Assembly (NCBI GenBank): GCA_036785705.1
Contig: JAWUZG010000001.1
Span: forward strand, 4,402,001-4,466,000
Reading direction: 5' to 3'
Length of the DNA stretch: 64,000 nt
Source of the DNA: Acanthornis magna
Taxonomy: Eukaryota; Chordata; Aves; Passeriformes; Acanthizidae
Under the pieces are notes generated by a model. It did not search any database and had not been told where the DNA came from. It saw only the letters and a list, made by a program, of their open reading frames with translations. The position numbers and the translations under genes are program-made. This document shows, piece by piece, positions 14,607 through 24,500 of the stretch (positions are counted from its first letter, which is position 1; each line of letters begins with the position of its first letter).

Positions 14607-17040
14607 CTTTTAGAAATACCAAACCACCACCTCTCAGTCAATGAAAATCCCAAAACTACCATGACTCTTTACCTATCCTTTCCTCCATTCTCACCCAAAC
14701 TTGCGTATACATTTCTGACAGACTGTGTTCAGGGAGCAGCAGTGATGTGCCAGGTATTATGAGAGTTAAACAAGCGTATTACAGCTTGCCTTATATGTCA
14801 TAGCTCTTCTTCAAGGACAAGTAACCTCAAAAAGCTCTAGGATGAAAAAAAAAGCAACCACAGAACCATAAAAGAAATCATAACCCAATCAAACTCCTCC
14901 TTCCTATTCCCTCCAAAAATAAACCCCACAAATCCCAGTGGATTCAGATGAAAATTGGCTTTCTTCTTTTACCAGCAGCCAAGCCCCAAACTACATCTCA
15001 GGGTGAGGCCAGGCACCCACTCTTCCTTGAAAGGCACCAAGGAGCTCAACCATTGCAGCAAGTCTGGAGGACATGGCAGCAAAGCAATGTGACACTCAGC
15101 AAGTCATCTTTGTCCCCAGTGAAACTTCAGAGGAAACTGAGGTAGCAGGGACATACTTCAGTGAAATAACACGGCAGTGCCCATGTTTGAAGGGCTGCCC
15201 AGCAAGTCATCCTGCCAGGAAGAAGTTTACTTTGACTTAAACTCCTCACTCTTCAGAGGTACTAAACAGTAAAGCTGTACCTCTGTGGTCCTTTTAACAT
15301 GCAAAGCTACTCCAGACCGTTCACTCTGATCCCTGTCCTTAAGTGCTCCACTCAGCTAGAGGTGCACTTCACCCAGCTGACAGCATAAACTCCAGCTTCC
15401 CTGAAATCTTTTCAGCTTGTTTAGAAGCATCCAGCACAGGCACTGGCCTAGATTAAGAGTGCAGTTATGCACACACGAATGGTCTTGACCCACTTCTCAT
15501 CACATCGTCCTGGCTACTCGGAGCCGTGAACTCTATTTATTATTAGCACCAGAACAAAAAAAAGCCTGTGTATGTACATGAGGTCTGACAAATGCCCACT
15601 CACTGTACAGGCAAGGAATGAAAAGAATTGTTCTATTATTTGCCATCATCATCCTCCTCTTGCCAACCCACTGAATGCCATGACTATTGAAATACCTTTG
15701 ATGGGCAGTGTTTGCCTCCCCTTCAGAGCAGAAACTGCTGACTTGTGGAGTTAGCACCAGTGGGGACAAGCATAGTGAACTGGACATCCTTCAAGGGGCC
15801 CAGGAGAATTCTTAATATCCAAGTAAGCCAAAGCAGCTTGAAGTGTGTTTCCCTCTACACAGTAACACTTTCAAGACTTAGTTTCCCCTGCCTAAAATAT
15901 ACTGTACTACAAAGCAGAGGGACTGCTTCAAACAAAGTCAAACATGAGGGCAGCTTCTCCCTCAGAAGCATTTGTGGGTTTCAGCTCTACAGCTTACAAG
16001 AAACGAAGTAATTCCCCAGTACACGGTAAAAAATAAGACCTATCCCACCACAACAGGCAGCAAGGTTGCTCTCCAGGATATTAAAATACCCCTCATAGCA
16101 ATGCTACTTTTCATGTTTCATCATCACAAGCTCTCTACAGGACTCTAATGCAGCTCACACAGAGAGGCAGTAAATGTAAAAGGCTGAGATTTCCTAAAGG
16201 ACAGCACAAAGGTTTTACGGTTCATCCTGAAGGTACATAGGCTGCCAAAAATTGCAGTATAAACGTAAAAATTAAGAAATTGAGCTCATCTAAATGAAAG
16301 GGATTTGTCCCACTGCTCCTAAATGACTGCACTATTCCTCTCTTTGAAGAGGAGCCTGTATGTGCACAAAAGGCAACCTTCTGCCTTCATGTTGTCAAAG
16401 ACATTTTAAAAATGTAAGCAAACGCAAGAGTTTTGCTTCTAGGATAAATAAAACTAAACAAGGCTAAGGTTATTGCTTTTTTCCTCCCTACTGACATCAT
16501 AAAAGTAGGATCCTTGTCCCATCTAAGCAAGCTAATGACCTGCTAACGACTCAAACTCCACTGCAAACTAGATCTATGCGACACACAAGGTGCACCAAGT
16601 CACCACAAAACCTGCCCTTTCAGCTACAGACCCAGGCTAAAACAGAGGCGTAAATACTGATTTTAAAAGTTATTTTAAAATGCAATACAAACCAGCAAGA
16701 CAGCACTGCCCAGAAATGCACCAAAATCTTTGTGGCTTATTCTTTCACAGGCACAGCTTGGAAACACTGCTCTCCCACCTGTGAGTGTCCCACCCTTTCA
16801 TTGCACAAAACTCACAGCACTGGCCTAAGCAAAATAAGTAGGATGTCAACATGAAATATTGTTTTGAAACCAAAGTTACAAACAGGACTGACTTTGCAAT
16901 TATAACCATCAAGTACGAAACACAGCGCTGTAAGGAAAAGCATTACTTCAGTTTTCCCAAAGTGGCAGAACACAGAGCTGGCAGGTGACCTCCAGTGCTT
17001 TCAGTTACATAGAAAAGGGAAGAAAAGACCACATCCTTCC

Positions 17041-17058
17041 TTTTTTTTTTTTTCTTTT
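17041..17058. repeat. T-rich homopolymer tract
   Basis: Thirteen T are followed by C and four more T on the + strand, then GCAGACACC. Together with the following GCAG it resembles a + strand splice acceptor (polypyrimidine tract plus CAG). No supported exon follows, so I record it only as a simple tract. Confidence 0.8.
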
Positions 17059-20000
17059 GCAGACACCAGTGCTCCCTGCTCATATAACCCCTAGCAGATT
17101 TCTGCCACAGGAGAATTGCCACAGGCCGCTCTGTGCTGTCACACAACACCCACAGCCCTTCACACCAACGCCCCAAAGCAAAAGAGCAGCCAGGTGAGAA
17201 GAGCAACTACGTGAGTGTCTGTGCATAACACAAGGAAGAGCAGCCACCCCTTTAGAAACCACTTTTTAAAAAAAAGCATGAGCCTGGTTTCTCAGGGTGG
17301 GGATCTGCACTCACATCACCTCACCCAGCTGCTGGGCTCACAGAAAGGCAGTCCTGGTCTTGCCATGACCCACTTGGCTCTGCAAAGCCTTCTCTGCCCT
17401 TCTGCTGGCACCTGCTCACACACGACTGTACCGTGGGACAGATGAAGGACATCCCCAAAGACCCAGCCAGAGACCCATGTGTAAAAACAGCACCCACTAA
17501 TTGAAGGCAGGTATAAAAAGGAGAAGAAAACATCCCTTTCTTTTTATTCTTCTCTCCTGTGTACACTGAGTGTCTTTAAGTACTTATCAGTACAAAACCC
17601 TTCTGTTTTTCACTGTCTAACAAAGACCAACATGCATGGTGGTGATGGACAAGCAGTCAACCACTGAGTGTGTCACAGCTGGGTAACCCAACTCATTTTC
17701 ATACTGTGAGTTTTGGACTGTGCCTCTTCTCCCACTCCTGGCAGGGGCAGTACTTTCATTTCAACACTAGCCAACAGCTCAGGACACAGGAATTCAAGTT
17801 CTTGCAGCACTACACAGTTCCTGTGTGGTCACAGAAAACCTGTTTTCTTGTGCTTGTGCTTTTATTCCCCATCTGCAAAGGGAAGGTATCTTCCCCACAA
17901 GGCGAACACATGGTACTCCACTTCAGCATGGTTTTAGAAGAATTAATATAAATGAAGCATACACAGAGATAAGTCTGGCAAGAGCATGCAAGATGTGGGA
18001 TGTGGAAGTATCACTGATAAATGTAGTTCTAAACAGATAATTTATCATTCTCCTAAAAAAATGTTTTTCCTATCAAATTTGTAGCTTTATGTTCAGGTTA
18101 GCATGTGAACAATTCTCTTTCCACAGTTGAATCCTTCCACTGTCTTATGTCAAAACAAAACATCAAAACCCTGACTTACGTGCTCTTTAAGTAAACACAG
18201 AAGAATTGCAGGCTCTTTGAAATATTATGTTAGGAGGCAAAGCATACTTCACTGATTGTCAAAAACGCACCAGGTCTGGCCAAACCAGAACAAACTTTAG
18301 ACTAATAACTGACTTGAAGAAGCATTAAGCATATTTTCTTCCCCTTCACAGTTAGACTGTGCATATATCTTGCTCTTTGATACTATGTCAGAACAGTACC
18401 AGCCCTGAGCTGTGTCAGACACTCTCTTTTTGTGTTCTTATGAGATGCAAATAGATCCAAAGTTGTACAGCACAGAGATGTCAGATACAAAACAGCTCAG
18501 CAAAAGCTGAGCATTGAAACTGGCTCTGTTTACAACTACCACAGTCCCACAGAACAGATTAAGAGTTGGCCACATGTGTTTAATACTGTTAACCGCGTAC
18601 AAAGATAACATAACTTTCTTCAATAAAATATTTTCTTTGAAACTTTGATAGAGCCAAAGTTCTATTAGAGCCAATTACTGGTTAAACAATTCCACTCTTC
18701 CTCCCACAGCTAGCAAACATGCCTGTTTCCTTCTCTCTTTCCCCGTTTTTCCTTCTGCTCCAATTTTTAGGTAATTTCCCTGTTCTTACTTAAGTCATGA
18801 AGAAGTGTTCTCAAACCCAGTCGTTTCTCTACGTCGTGAGTATGGGCAGTAGGTAAAACCTGATTGACTCCCCCACCCCCAGCCTGGTCTACCAGACTCT
18901 CTCAGTCTCTCTCAAGCCAGGCTGTTCCACTGCGTGACTCTGACAATCTGCCACTTCAGCAAATACACTGACCAGAGCCACCACACAAATCAGATTGTGA
19001 AGAAGAGCGTGTGCGAGAAAGATCTCCCAACTGCAGCTGCCACACAGCTCCTCACTTACCCAGTTGTGCAGGGGTGGTGCAGGATTCAACACAGTCTCAA
19101 AACCTTTAAATGCTTGAGGGTGAACTGGAACTCAGAGAAACTTCTTAATTTTGAAGAGAGAAAAAAGATGCTAAGACTGAAAAAGAAGGAAGAGAGTAAA
19201 TTAAGAGACATGAGATCCAAAGCAGAAAGTAAGCGGGACAGTATTGTGAGGACCTGATGAGATAATTCTCCCACTTCTAACTTTTGGGAAGCATCAGCAT
19301 GCCATTTTAATTAACAATACTCAAGTGCTAGAGACAATATAGCAACACTACTCTTGAGCATTATGGACACAGAAGTGACATTTCACCTGCCAAAATCATC
19401 CCTGGCAAAACTCCACCATCATCAGTAGAACTACACCAAGCATGAAATTGGCCCACAGTTGCATTAAGACAATAAAGGCTTTGTTTCAGGAGACATAGGG
19501 CATTTTCTGGCTCTTTATTATAAAGCTCAACAAACAATTGTTTATTGTCCCTGAGCAAATATCGCTGACACCAAACAAGCAGCCATCACATTTCATAGAA
19601 CACACTGTCTGTCCATATATTGCTAGGAAAACATTGATCAATAAAGCAACAGATTCCCAGTGTCCTGTTCATATCACAAGGAAATTAAAGACAGTTTAAA
19701 TGCCTCCCAAACTGCCTACCAGATCCACAAGCAATCATTCTCATTTTCAGCAATGTTCTTCCATACTCCTACTTCTCTGCCAAGTCAATGAAAGTTAAAT
19801 GTCCTGACTGGTGCTAGAGGATTCAGTGCACACACAGACGTACCACAATGCTGAGCAGCTCCACTGCCGGAGTTATTCAACAATACTCCCACCACAAACT
19901 ATGCACAGTGACCACACTATGCTCACACAGAAGCATCTTTTCCTCCTTTTGTTGCATTTTTGTTTGACCATGCAGATTCTCAACGAAATCCCACAAGTTC

Positions 20001-20640
20001 ACATGTTCCTGCTGCTCTCTCAAGTTTGCCACAAGCATGTCTAGGACTTACGGGGCCAGACTCTGCTCCAACACTAGCCACGGCCACACACCACATTTGC
20101 ACAATATCGATTTATGCCAGAACTCATTAAGCTACAAAATAATTCAACGGCCAAAGCAAACAAGAAGTTCAGGCACACAGAGCTCCTCTACTGCATCCCT
20201 TCCTTCTGCACCCCCAAAACGTGTTTATCCATGCAGTTTCCCTGGCCAGCTGCGCAGCCTTTCAACCCAATGCATAGGAAAATCTGGACATTTGGATTCT
20301 CGGGGTCCCTGAGAGAAACTTTGACAGATCCAGGTGGGAGCGGTGGGAGCACAGGAGAAGCTTGCTCGAGGCTTGTCCCACTCCCAGCTTCTACTTGTTT
20401 TAAAGATCTGTAAGGAGACATCCACTGCCAACACCAGAAGTTCAGCTGCTCTGAATCCTCATCCACAGAGCACCATGTATAGGAAATAAAATATTTATCA
20501 TTTTTATTTGCTTTTCCAACTCCTCTTCCCACCCACCACCACCCTCTCCCCCAGTCCTGCCAGCCTGCACCCACGGACCCCGCGGGACTGTGGGGGTGCT
20601 CCCACGGCTGCAAGAGTGACCAGAGGATCAAAGCTGCCCT

Positions 20641-20680
20641 CACGGACAAGCCGAACACCCCACGGACACGCCGGACACCC
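20641..20680. repeat. 20-base tandem duplication at the island edge
   Basis: Two adjacent 20-base units (20,641-20,660 and 20,661-20,680) begin with CACGGACA and end with ACACCC. They differ at two positions, AAG versus ACG and CGA versus CGG. A related CACGGAC block lies at about 20,572. Confidence 0.85.
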
Positions 20681-20685
20681 ACCGG

Positions 20686-20710
20686 CCCTAAATAATTTAC
20701 CCTAAATAAT
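20686..20710. repeat. 14-base direct repeat CCCTAAATAAT
   Basis: CCCTAAATAAT starts at 20,686 and again at 20,700, a period of 14. It is an AT-rich insert within GC-rich flanks at the left shoulder of the CpG island. A closely related 16-base string recurs at 22,026-22,041. Confidence 0.85.
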
Positions 20711-20979
20711 CCCGAGCCGGGGACACCCGCGGGGGGCGGCGGGACCGGCAGCACCGCCGGAGCCCCGCACACCCCCGGGCACCCCTCTGCTTGCTCCCCC
20801 TTTAATTTATGCAGAGCCACGACGAACTCTCGGTGTTTCCCTGCACGAAGGAAGGCGCGGGTGCCCCCCAGCCGGGACCCGCCGCTCCCCCTCTCCTCCC
20901 GGGAGCCGCCGTCGCTCAGCCCCCCCGGGCTGGGATATCCCGTCCCTCCGCGCCAGCGCCTTTGTGTGCGGAGCACACC

Positions 20980-20996
20980 CAGAACCTACCTCGGCG
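20980..20996 (-). other. Candidate 5' splice site (minus strand)
   Basis: Read on the minus strand the sequence is CGCCGAG|GTAGGTTCT, with the exon end at 20,990. The GAG|GTAGGT core is a good match to the vertebrate donor consensus. It sits in the CpG island, where a first-exon donor would be expected, and would support a leftward transcript. No transcript evidence is available. Confidence 0.4.
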
Positions 20997-21147
20997 GGGC
21001 GGCTCTGCCAGCGCGGGGGACGAGGGCAGCGGGAGCCGAGGTGGGACGGAGAGGAGCCGCCGCTGCCGCCCGCTCGGTGCCGCCGGAGTGTCCGCCCGGC
21101 CCCGCCACACGCGCGGAGCCGGCCCGGCCGCGCCTGAGGGGAGCGGC

Positions 21148-21166
21148 GGGGCGGGCCGGGGGCGGG
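21148..21166. promoter_or_regulatory. Clustered GC boxes (Sp1-type)
   Basis: GGGGCGGG at 21,148-21,155 and GGGGGCGGG at 21,158-21,166 are close matches to the Sp/KLF GC-box consensus. Their clustering a few bases from the TGAGTCA site at 21,175 marks the likely core-proximal promoter. Such motifs are also frequent by chance in DNA this GC-rich. Confidence 0.55.
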
Positions 21167-21174
21167 CCCGGCGC

Positions 21175-21181
21175 TGAGTCA
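21175..21181. promoter_or_regulatory. TGAGTCA, AP-1-like site
   Basis: This is an exact TGAGTCA, the consensus site for Fos/Jun dimers and the core of related bZIP sites. It is embedded in the CpG island next to two GC boxes. Being seven bases long it could be a chance match, though such an A/T-containing motif stands out in a stretch that is about 90 percent GC. Confidence 0.45.
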
Positions 21182-21254
21182 CCGCCGCGGCCGCCCCGCC
21201 GCCTCCTTTGTTGTCAGGCGTGGAAAAATCCGGCGTGGCGGGGATGGGATGGCT

Positions 21255-21292
21255 GGGGGGAAATCCCGGGGGAAACGGGGGAAAAGCGGGGG
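21255..21292 (+). other. G-quadruplex motif
   Basis: Four runs of five or six G (21,255-21,260, 21,268-21,272, 21,277-21,281 and 21,288-21,292) are separated by loops of 7, 4 and 6 bases on the + strand. This meets the common G3+N1-7 rule with room to spare. It lies within about 120 bases of the GC boxes, where quadruplexes are often found in vertebrate promoters. Folding in vivo is inference. Confidence 0.75.
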
Positions 21293-21407
21293 CCGTGTGG
21301 CGGCCTGGGCCCGGCTCCAGGGGCTCGCCCCGAGAGGGACAAGGAGCGTGGGGCAGCCACGGGCGGCTCTCAAACTCCTGCGGGGCCGTGGGGCCGTGAG
21401 CGGCCCC

Positions 21408-21420
21408 GCTCACCTGCGGG
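21408..21420 (-). other. Candidate 5' splice site (minus strand)
   Basis: Read on the minus strand the sequence is CCCGCAG|GTGAGC, with the exon end at 21,414. CAG|GTGAGC is a near-ideal vertebrate donor. It would end a leftward first exon lying to the right of 21,414, towards the right shoulder of the island. It may be an alternative to the donor at 20,990. Confidence 0.4.
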
Positions 21421-21560
21421 AGCCACTGCTCTCTCCGTGGAAGAGAATCTCCCAGCTGGGCCTGCCTTTAACTTTCCCCGAGTGGTTCCTTCCCGTGTCC
21501 CGGAGCCCTGTCCCCGCGGATGTTCTCACCGAGCATTCCGTAGGAATTAAGGTCCCCATC

Positions 21561-24500
21561 CGAGTAAGAGGCCAAGAGGTCACGGCCGGCCAGCCAAAAT
21601 GTGTGCGGTGTGCCCAAAATCTGTCTCCGAGTGAGCACTACACGATGGGGACATGAGAAAGAGTCTGGGACACGGCATAGCGTGCACAGACTTTGGGAAT
21701 GAACCCAAACAAAGACATTTGGGGATGAAATGTGTGTTTACACACTGAGGTACACACTGGGATTAAATAGATTTTTTTTGTATATTTATCACTAGGATTA
21801 TTTTGCATTTCTTCAAAGCGGATGACTTGAATCACAGCACAGCGACTGGAGTCATCCCAGGGATGGAAAGCTTCAGCCTGGTGTGGGGAGCTCAGTAATT
21901 TGAGGAGCTGAGCATTCAGCATCCCTTGGGCTGCAGAGACAGACCCTTCCCCTGCGAAACCCCCAGCCCCAGAAGTCCCAGCAGGAAAAGTGTTGGGTGC
22001 TCAGTAGATGGTGCTATTTCCACCGAATTTACCCTAAATAACCCACTGCCCCAGCACGGGGAGGGCAGCGAGTGAGCTGGGAGAAACACGTTTTCTGTGA
22101 GGCAGGGCTGAAAACCGAAGTGCTGGTGTGTACCAAAAGACTGTGCAGGGCTTTGTGTGCAGGAGTTCTTCCACTAGGAATAAACCGCAGCAGGGGTGAA
22201 ACCTAGGAAATGGATTAAATCCAGGGCACCAGTGGCCATTGTCACATCTGGTTCAATTCAAGCCTGCTGCCAAGCACCAACATACACAACCAGAGCTGTC
22301 CTGTGAGCAGATGAAATGTTAGAAAATACTAAATGCTCCACCAAAAGTCCCTTGTGCCATGCCAAGTTGGACAGCCATTTGCCTTGTCCATGTTCACAGT
22401 GTCAGCCTCACTCCCCAGCACTCTCCTTTACAGGAGTGTTGTGGGATACAGTTGTTCTGTTTGTGGTGCTCATGGACACTGTATTGAGAAAAATCTCATA
22501 AAAATTGATTTTTTAAAAAATAAATGTGGTAAAATTATGTACTTGGATGAATGAGGCAGTATAAATATTGATTAGTTCCCTGGTCTCTGAGCAGCCCTCC
22601 ATCCGAAGCGTGGGAGGGGGAAATAGTTTATGGCCAGAAAATTGCAAACAGCAACAAAATAAAATAAACTACAGGGCCAGCAGAATGCTGGATTTCCCTG
22701 TCTTTTCCATTCTTGACCTTACAGACCTCTCCATATCATTTATGTAGGCAAGCATTAACGATTTGTATTCTAAAGACATTTTGTAGTAGCCCTGATCAAG
22801 TTTTTATCTCTGTTGCCTCAGACACTGCACAGGCAGTTGGCCCTGCTCTGAAATCTGACACTTTACATCAGTGTTTCCCAACCCTTTCTCAGCTCAGACA
22901 GCTATTTTGTTGTGATATGTATGGTCTTCCCAGCAGATCCTGCACATCCACACCTTTAAATGGAATGTAACACTTTTCTCGAGCAAAATGACAAAAATAC
23001 TCTGGGTCTCTTGCTATGGCTTGTCAAAGGAGCACAGGCATTTTTCATGGTGTTTTGTTCCAGAGTTGTATTCAGTTTGAGTGTGTGGTTATGCAGCATC
23101 ATTGGCAGGTGCAGATTTAGCAAAGTCCATACACACACTACACACACACGATTCTCTTGCGCTTTGTGAAATTACTGTAATGCTGTGCAGCAGACACCAT
23201 GGCTGTATCCAGACTTGAAAAATATTGCTGGACATAAGCGGGAAAGGGGAAGATTAGTGAGGGGCAGAAAGTTGAAAGGATTCACCAAGGACACACCTGA
23301 AGGCCAGCAATGGCTGAGATCAACCTGTTATCCTGGTGTCTTAATTCCTCACTCAGTGCCTCATAAAAGGCAGTGGTCAAATGATAGCTCTGAGTCAAAC
23401 CTCTCACGAGCAATTTAAGGGATGACTTGAGTCATCACATTGCCTGGTTTTGGTGCCAGAGCTGCCTGGTAGCTCGGACCCCTGGCAGGGGAATGAGTTA
23501 GTCCAGCTCAGCTGCAGCCCCTAAGAGAGGAGCACAAGTGGTCAGCATTGTCTCCCATCTGTGAGCCACTGAAATTCCTGGAATCCCTATTCTTTCTTTA
23601 AGGCACGTTGTATGTGCCTCTTGCCTTTTGACCACATGGAAATTACAGTCCGTGGTTCATGTGATGAAGAAATTTGGCCACAACTGCATTTTACTCATGA
23701 CAAGCCTTCTCCCCCCAGCACTGTGGGTACTGAAACTCTAGAAAGCGCTTGAAAAAGCCTCAGGGGTCTTTCTAGATGAAAAGCGATATGTAAATGTAAA
23801 ACATTACCATTTTATTTTAAATTAAGAGCAGTGTATTGGAATAAAAAAATTAATAAACTGGCTACACTTTAGACAGAATGATTCACTGGAAATACTTAAC
23901 ATGAAAAAATTCCCTTCTTATTAATATTATAGCCAAAAGTGCATAGACATTCTATCATATGGTTGTCACGGGACATATGTAGTATGTACTTTGGCATTTT
24001 GGTATCTCGTGAATCAAGTATTATGCATTTTAATTGCCTGTTGCTGCTTGTATTTCTTTTTAGTCAAACTGCAGAATTAAAAGCAAAATCATCCTTTAAT
24101 TTAAATCCCTGTTTGTGAGGCAAGGAATTGCATTTTACAATGTCTGCACCATACCTGGCCTTTGAGTGTTACCACATTATAACCTTAAATAATAGTAATA
24201 ACAATTTTACAGTAGCAGAAACAAAGTGGAGTATTTTACAGTGGCAGACACAAGTGGAGTCAGCTGCTGTGGGATTCCCCTTGCTTAGTTTTAGCTGTCT
24301 GCAAGCAGATGTCTCGTCTGAGCAGTCATGAAGGCTGGGGAAGAGGTAGGTACCCTTAGACAGAGATTTGTGCCTCCTGCCCTACGTGTCTGTATTAGAA
24401 CTGGATTAATTGCTTTGGAAGTGCTTCTGTTGGTTGTACAAGGCAGCACCTGACCAGCTGCAGCTAGATGCCTTCCTCGGAGTTTCTTTAGCTTCGTGTA

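Larger units (their letters stand above)
9413..20564. other. Non-coding DNA left of the CpG island, no gene seen
   Basis: No gene, RNA or clear transposable element is visible in this stretch of about 11 kb. Several lines are strongly A>T and C>G on the + strand. A hand count of 14,881-14,940 gives A21 C24 G2 T13, and 13,441-13,500 gives A22 C17 G13 T8. This bias fits the template strand of a leftward-transcribed intron. Minor features include an A14 run at 11,455-11,468, a T13 run at 17,041-17,053 and a small inverted repeat at 14,565-14,606. A lysine-rich frame ending near 19,255 lies in purine-rich DNA and has no recognisable domain. Confidence 0.55.
20565..21560. promoter_or_regulatory. 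CpG island, probable gene promoter
   Basis: The sequence changes abruptly from AT-rich to GC-dominated and back within about 1 kb. In the core line 21,121-21,180, about 54 of 60 bases are G or C and about ten CpG dinucleotides are present, whereas CpG is scarce in the flanks. GC boxes, a TGAGTCA site and the absence of a TATA box fit a CpG-island promoter. Good 5' splice sites on the minus strand (ends at 21,414 and 20,990) favour a leftward first exon. Base skew differs on the two sides, which allows divergent transcription. The overlapping long reading frames are proline, arginine, glycine and alanine-rich, as expected of unselected GC-rich DNA. Promoter identity is firm at the level of sequence class; the gene it serves is unknown. 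Confidence 0.85.

Noticed and set aside
18934..19257. Lysine and glutamate-rich 107-codon plus frame that looks like a coiled coil
   Set aside because: The charged part comes from purine-rich DNA. The upstream part has no recognisable protein features, and the local strand skew favours leftward transcription.
20188..20976. 262-codon minus-strand frame, the longest in the window
   Set aside because: It overlaps the CpG-island edge where stops are depleted, has a glycine, arginine and tryptophan-rich composition with no domain, and contradicts other long frames on both strands in the same DNA.
20861..21550. 229-codon plus-strand frame through the CpG island
   Set aside because: It is proline, arginine, glycine and alanine-rich, as expected of GC-rich DNA read in any frame. 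Overlapping frames of similar length exist on the other strand.
22865..22920. CAGTGTTTCCCAACC string resembling the start of some vertebrate repeats
   Set aside because: It is short, and the rest does not continue as any family I could name.
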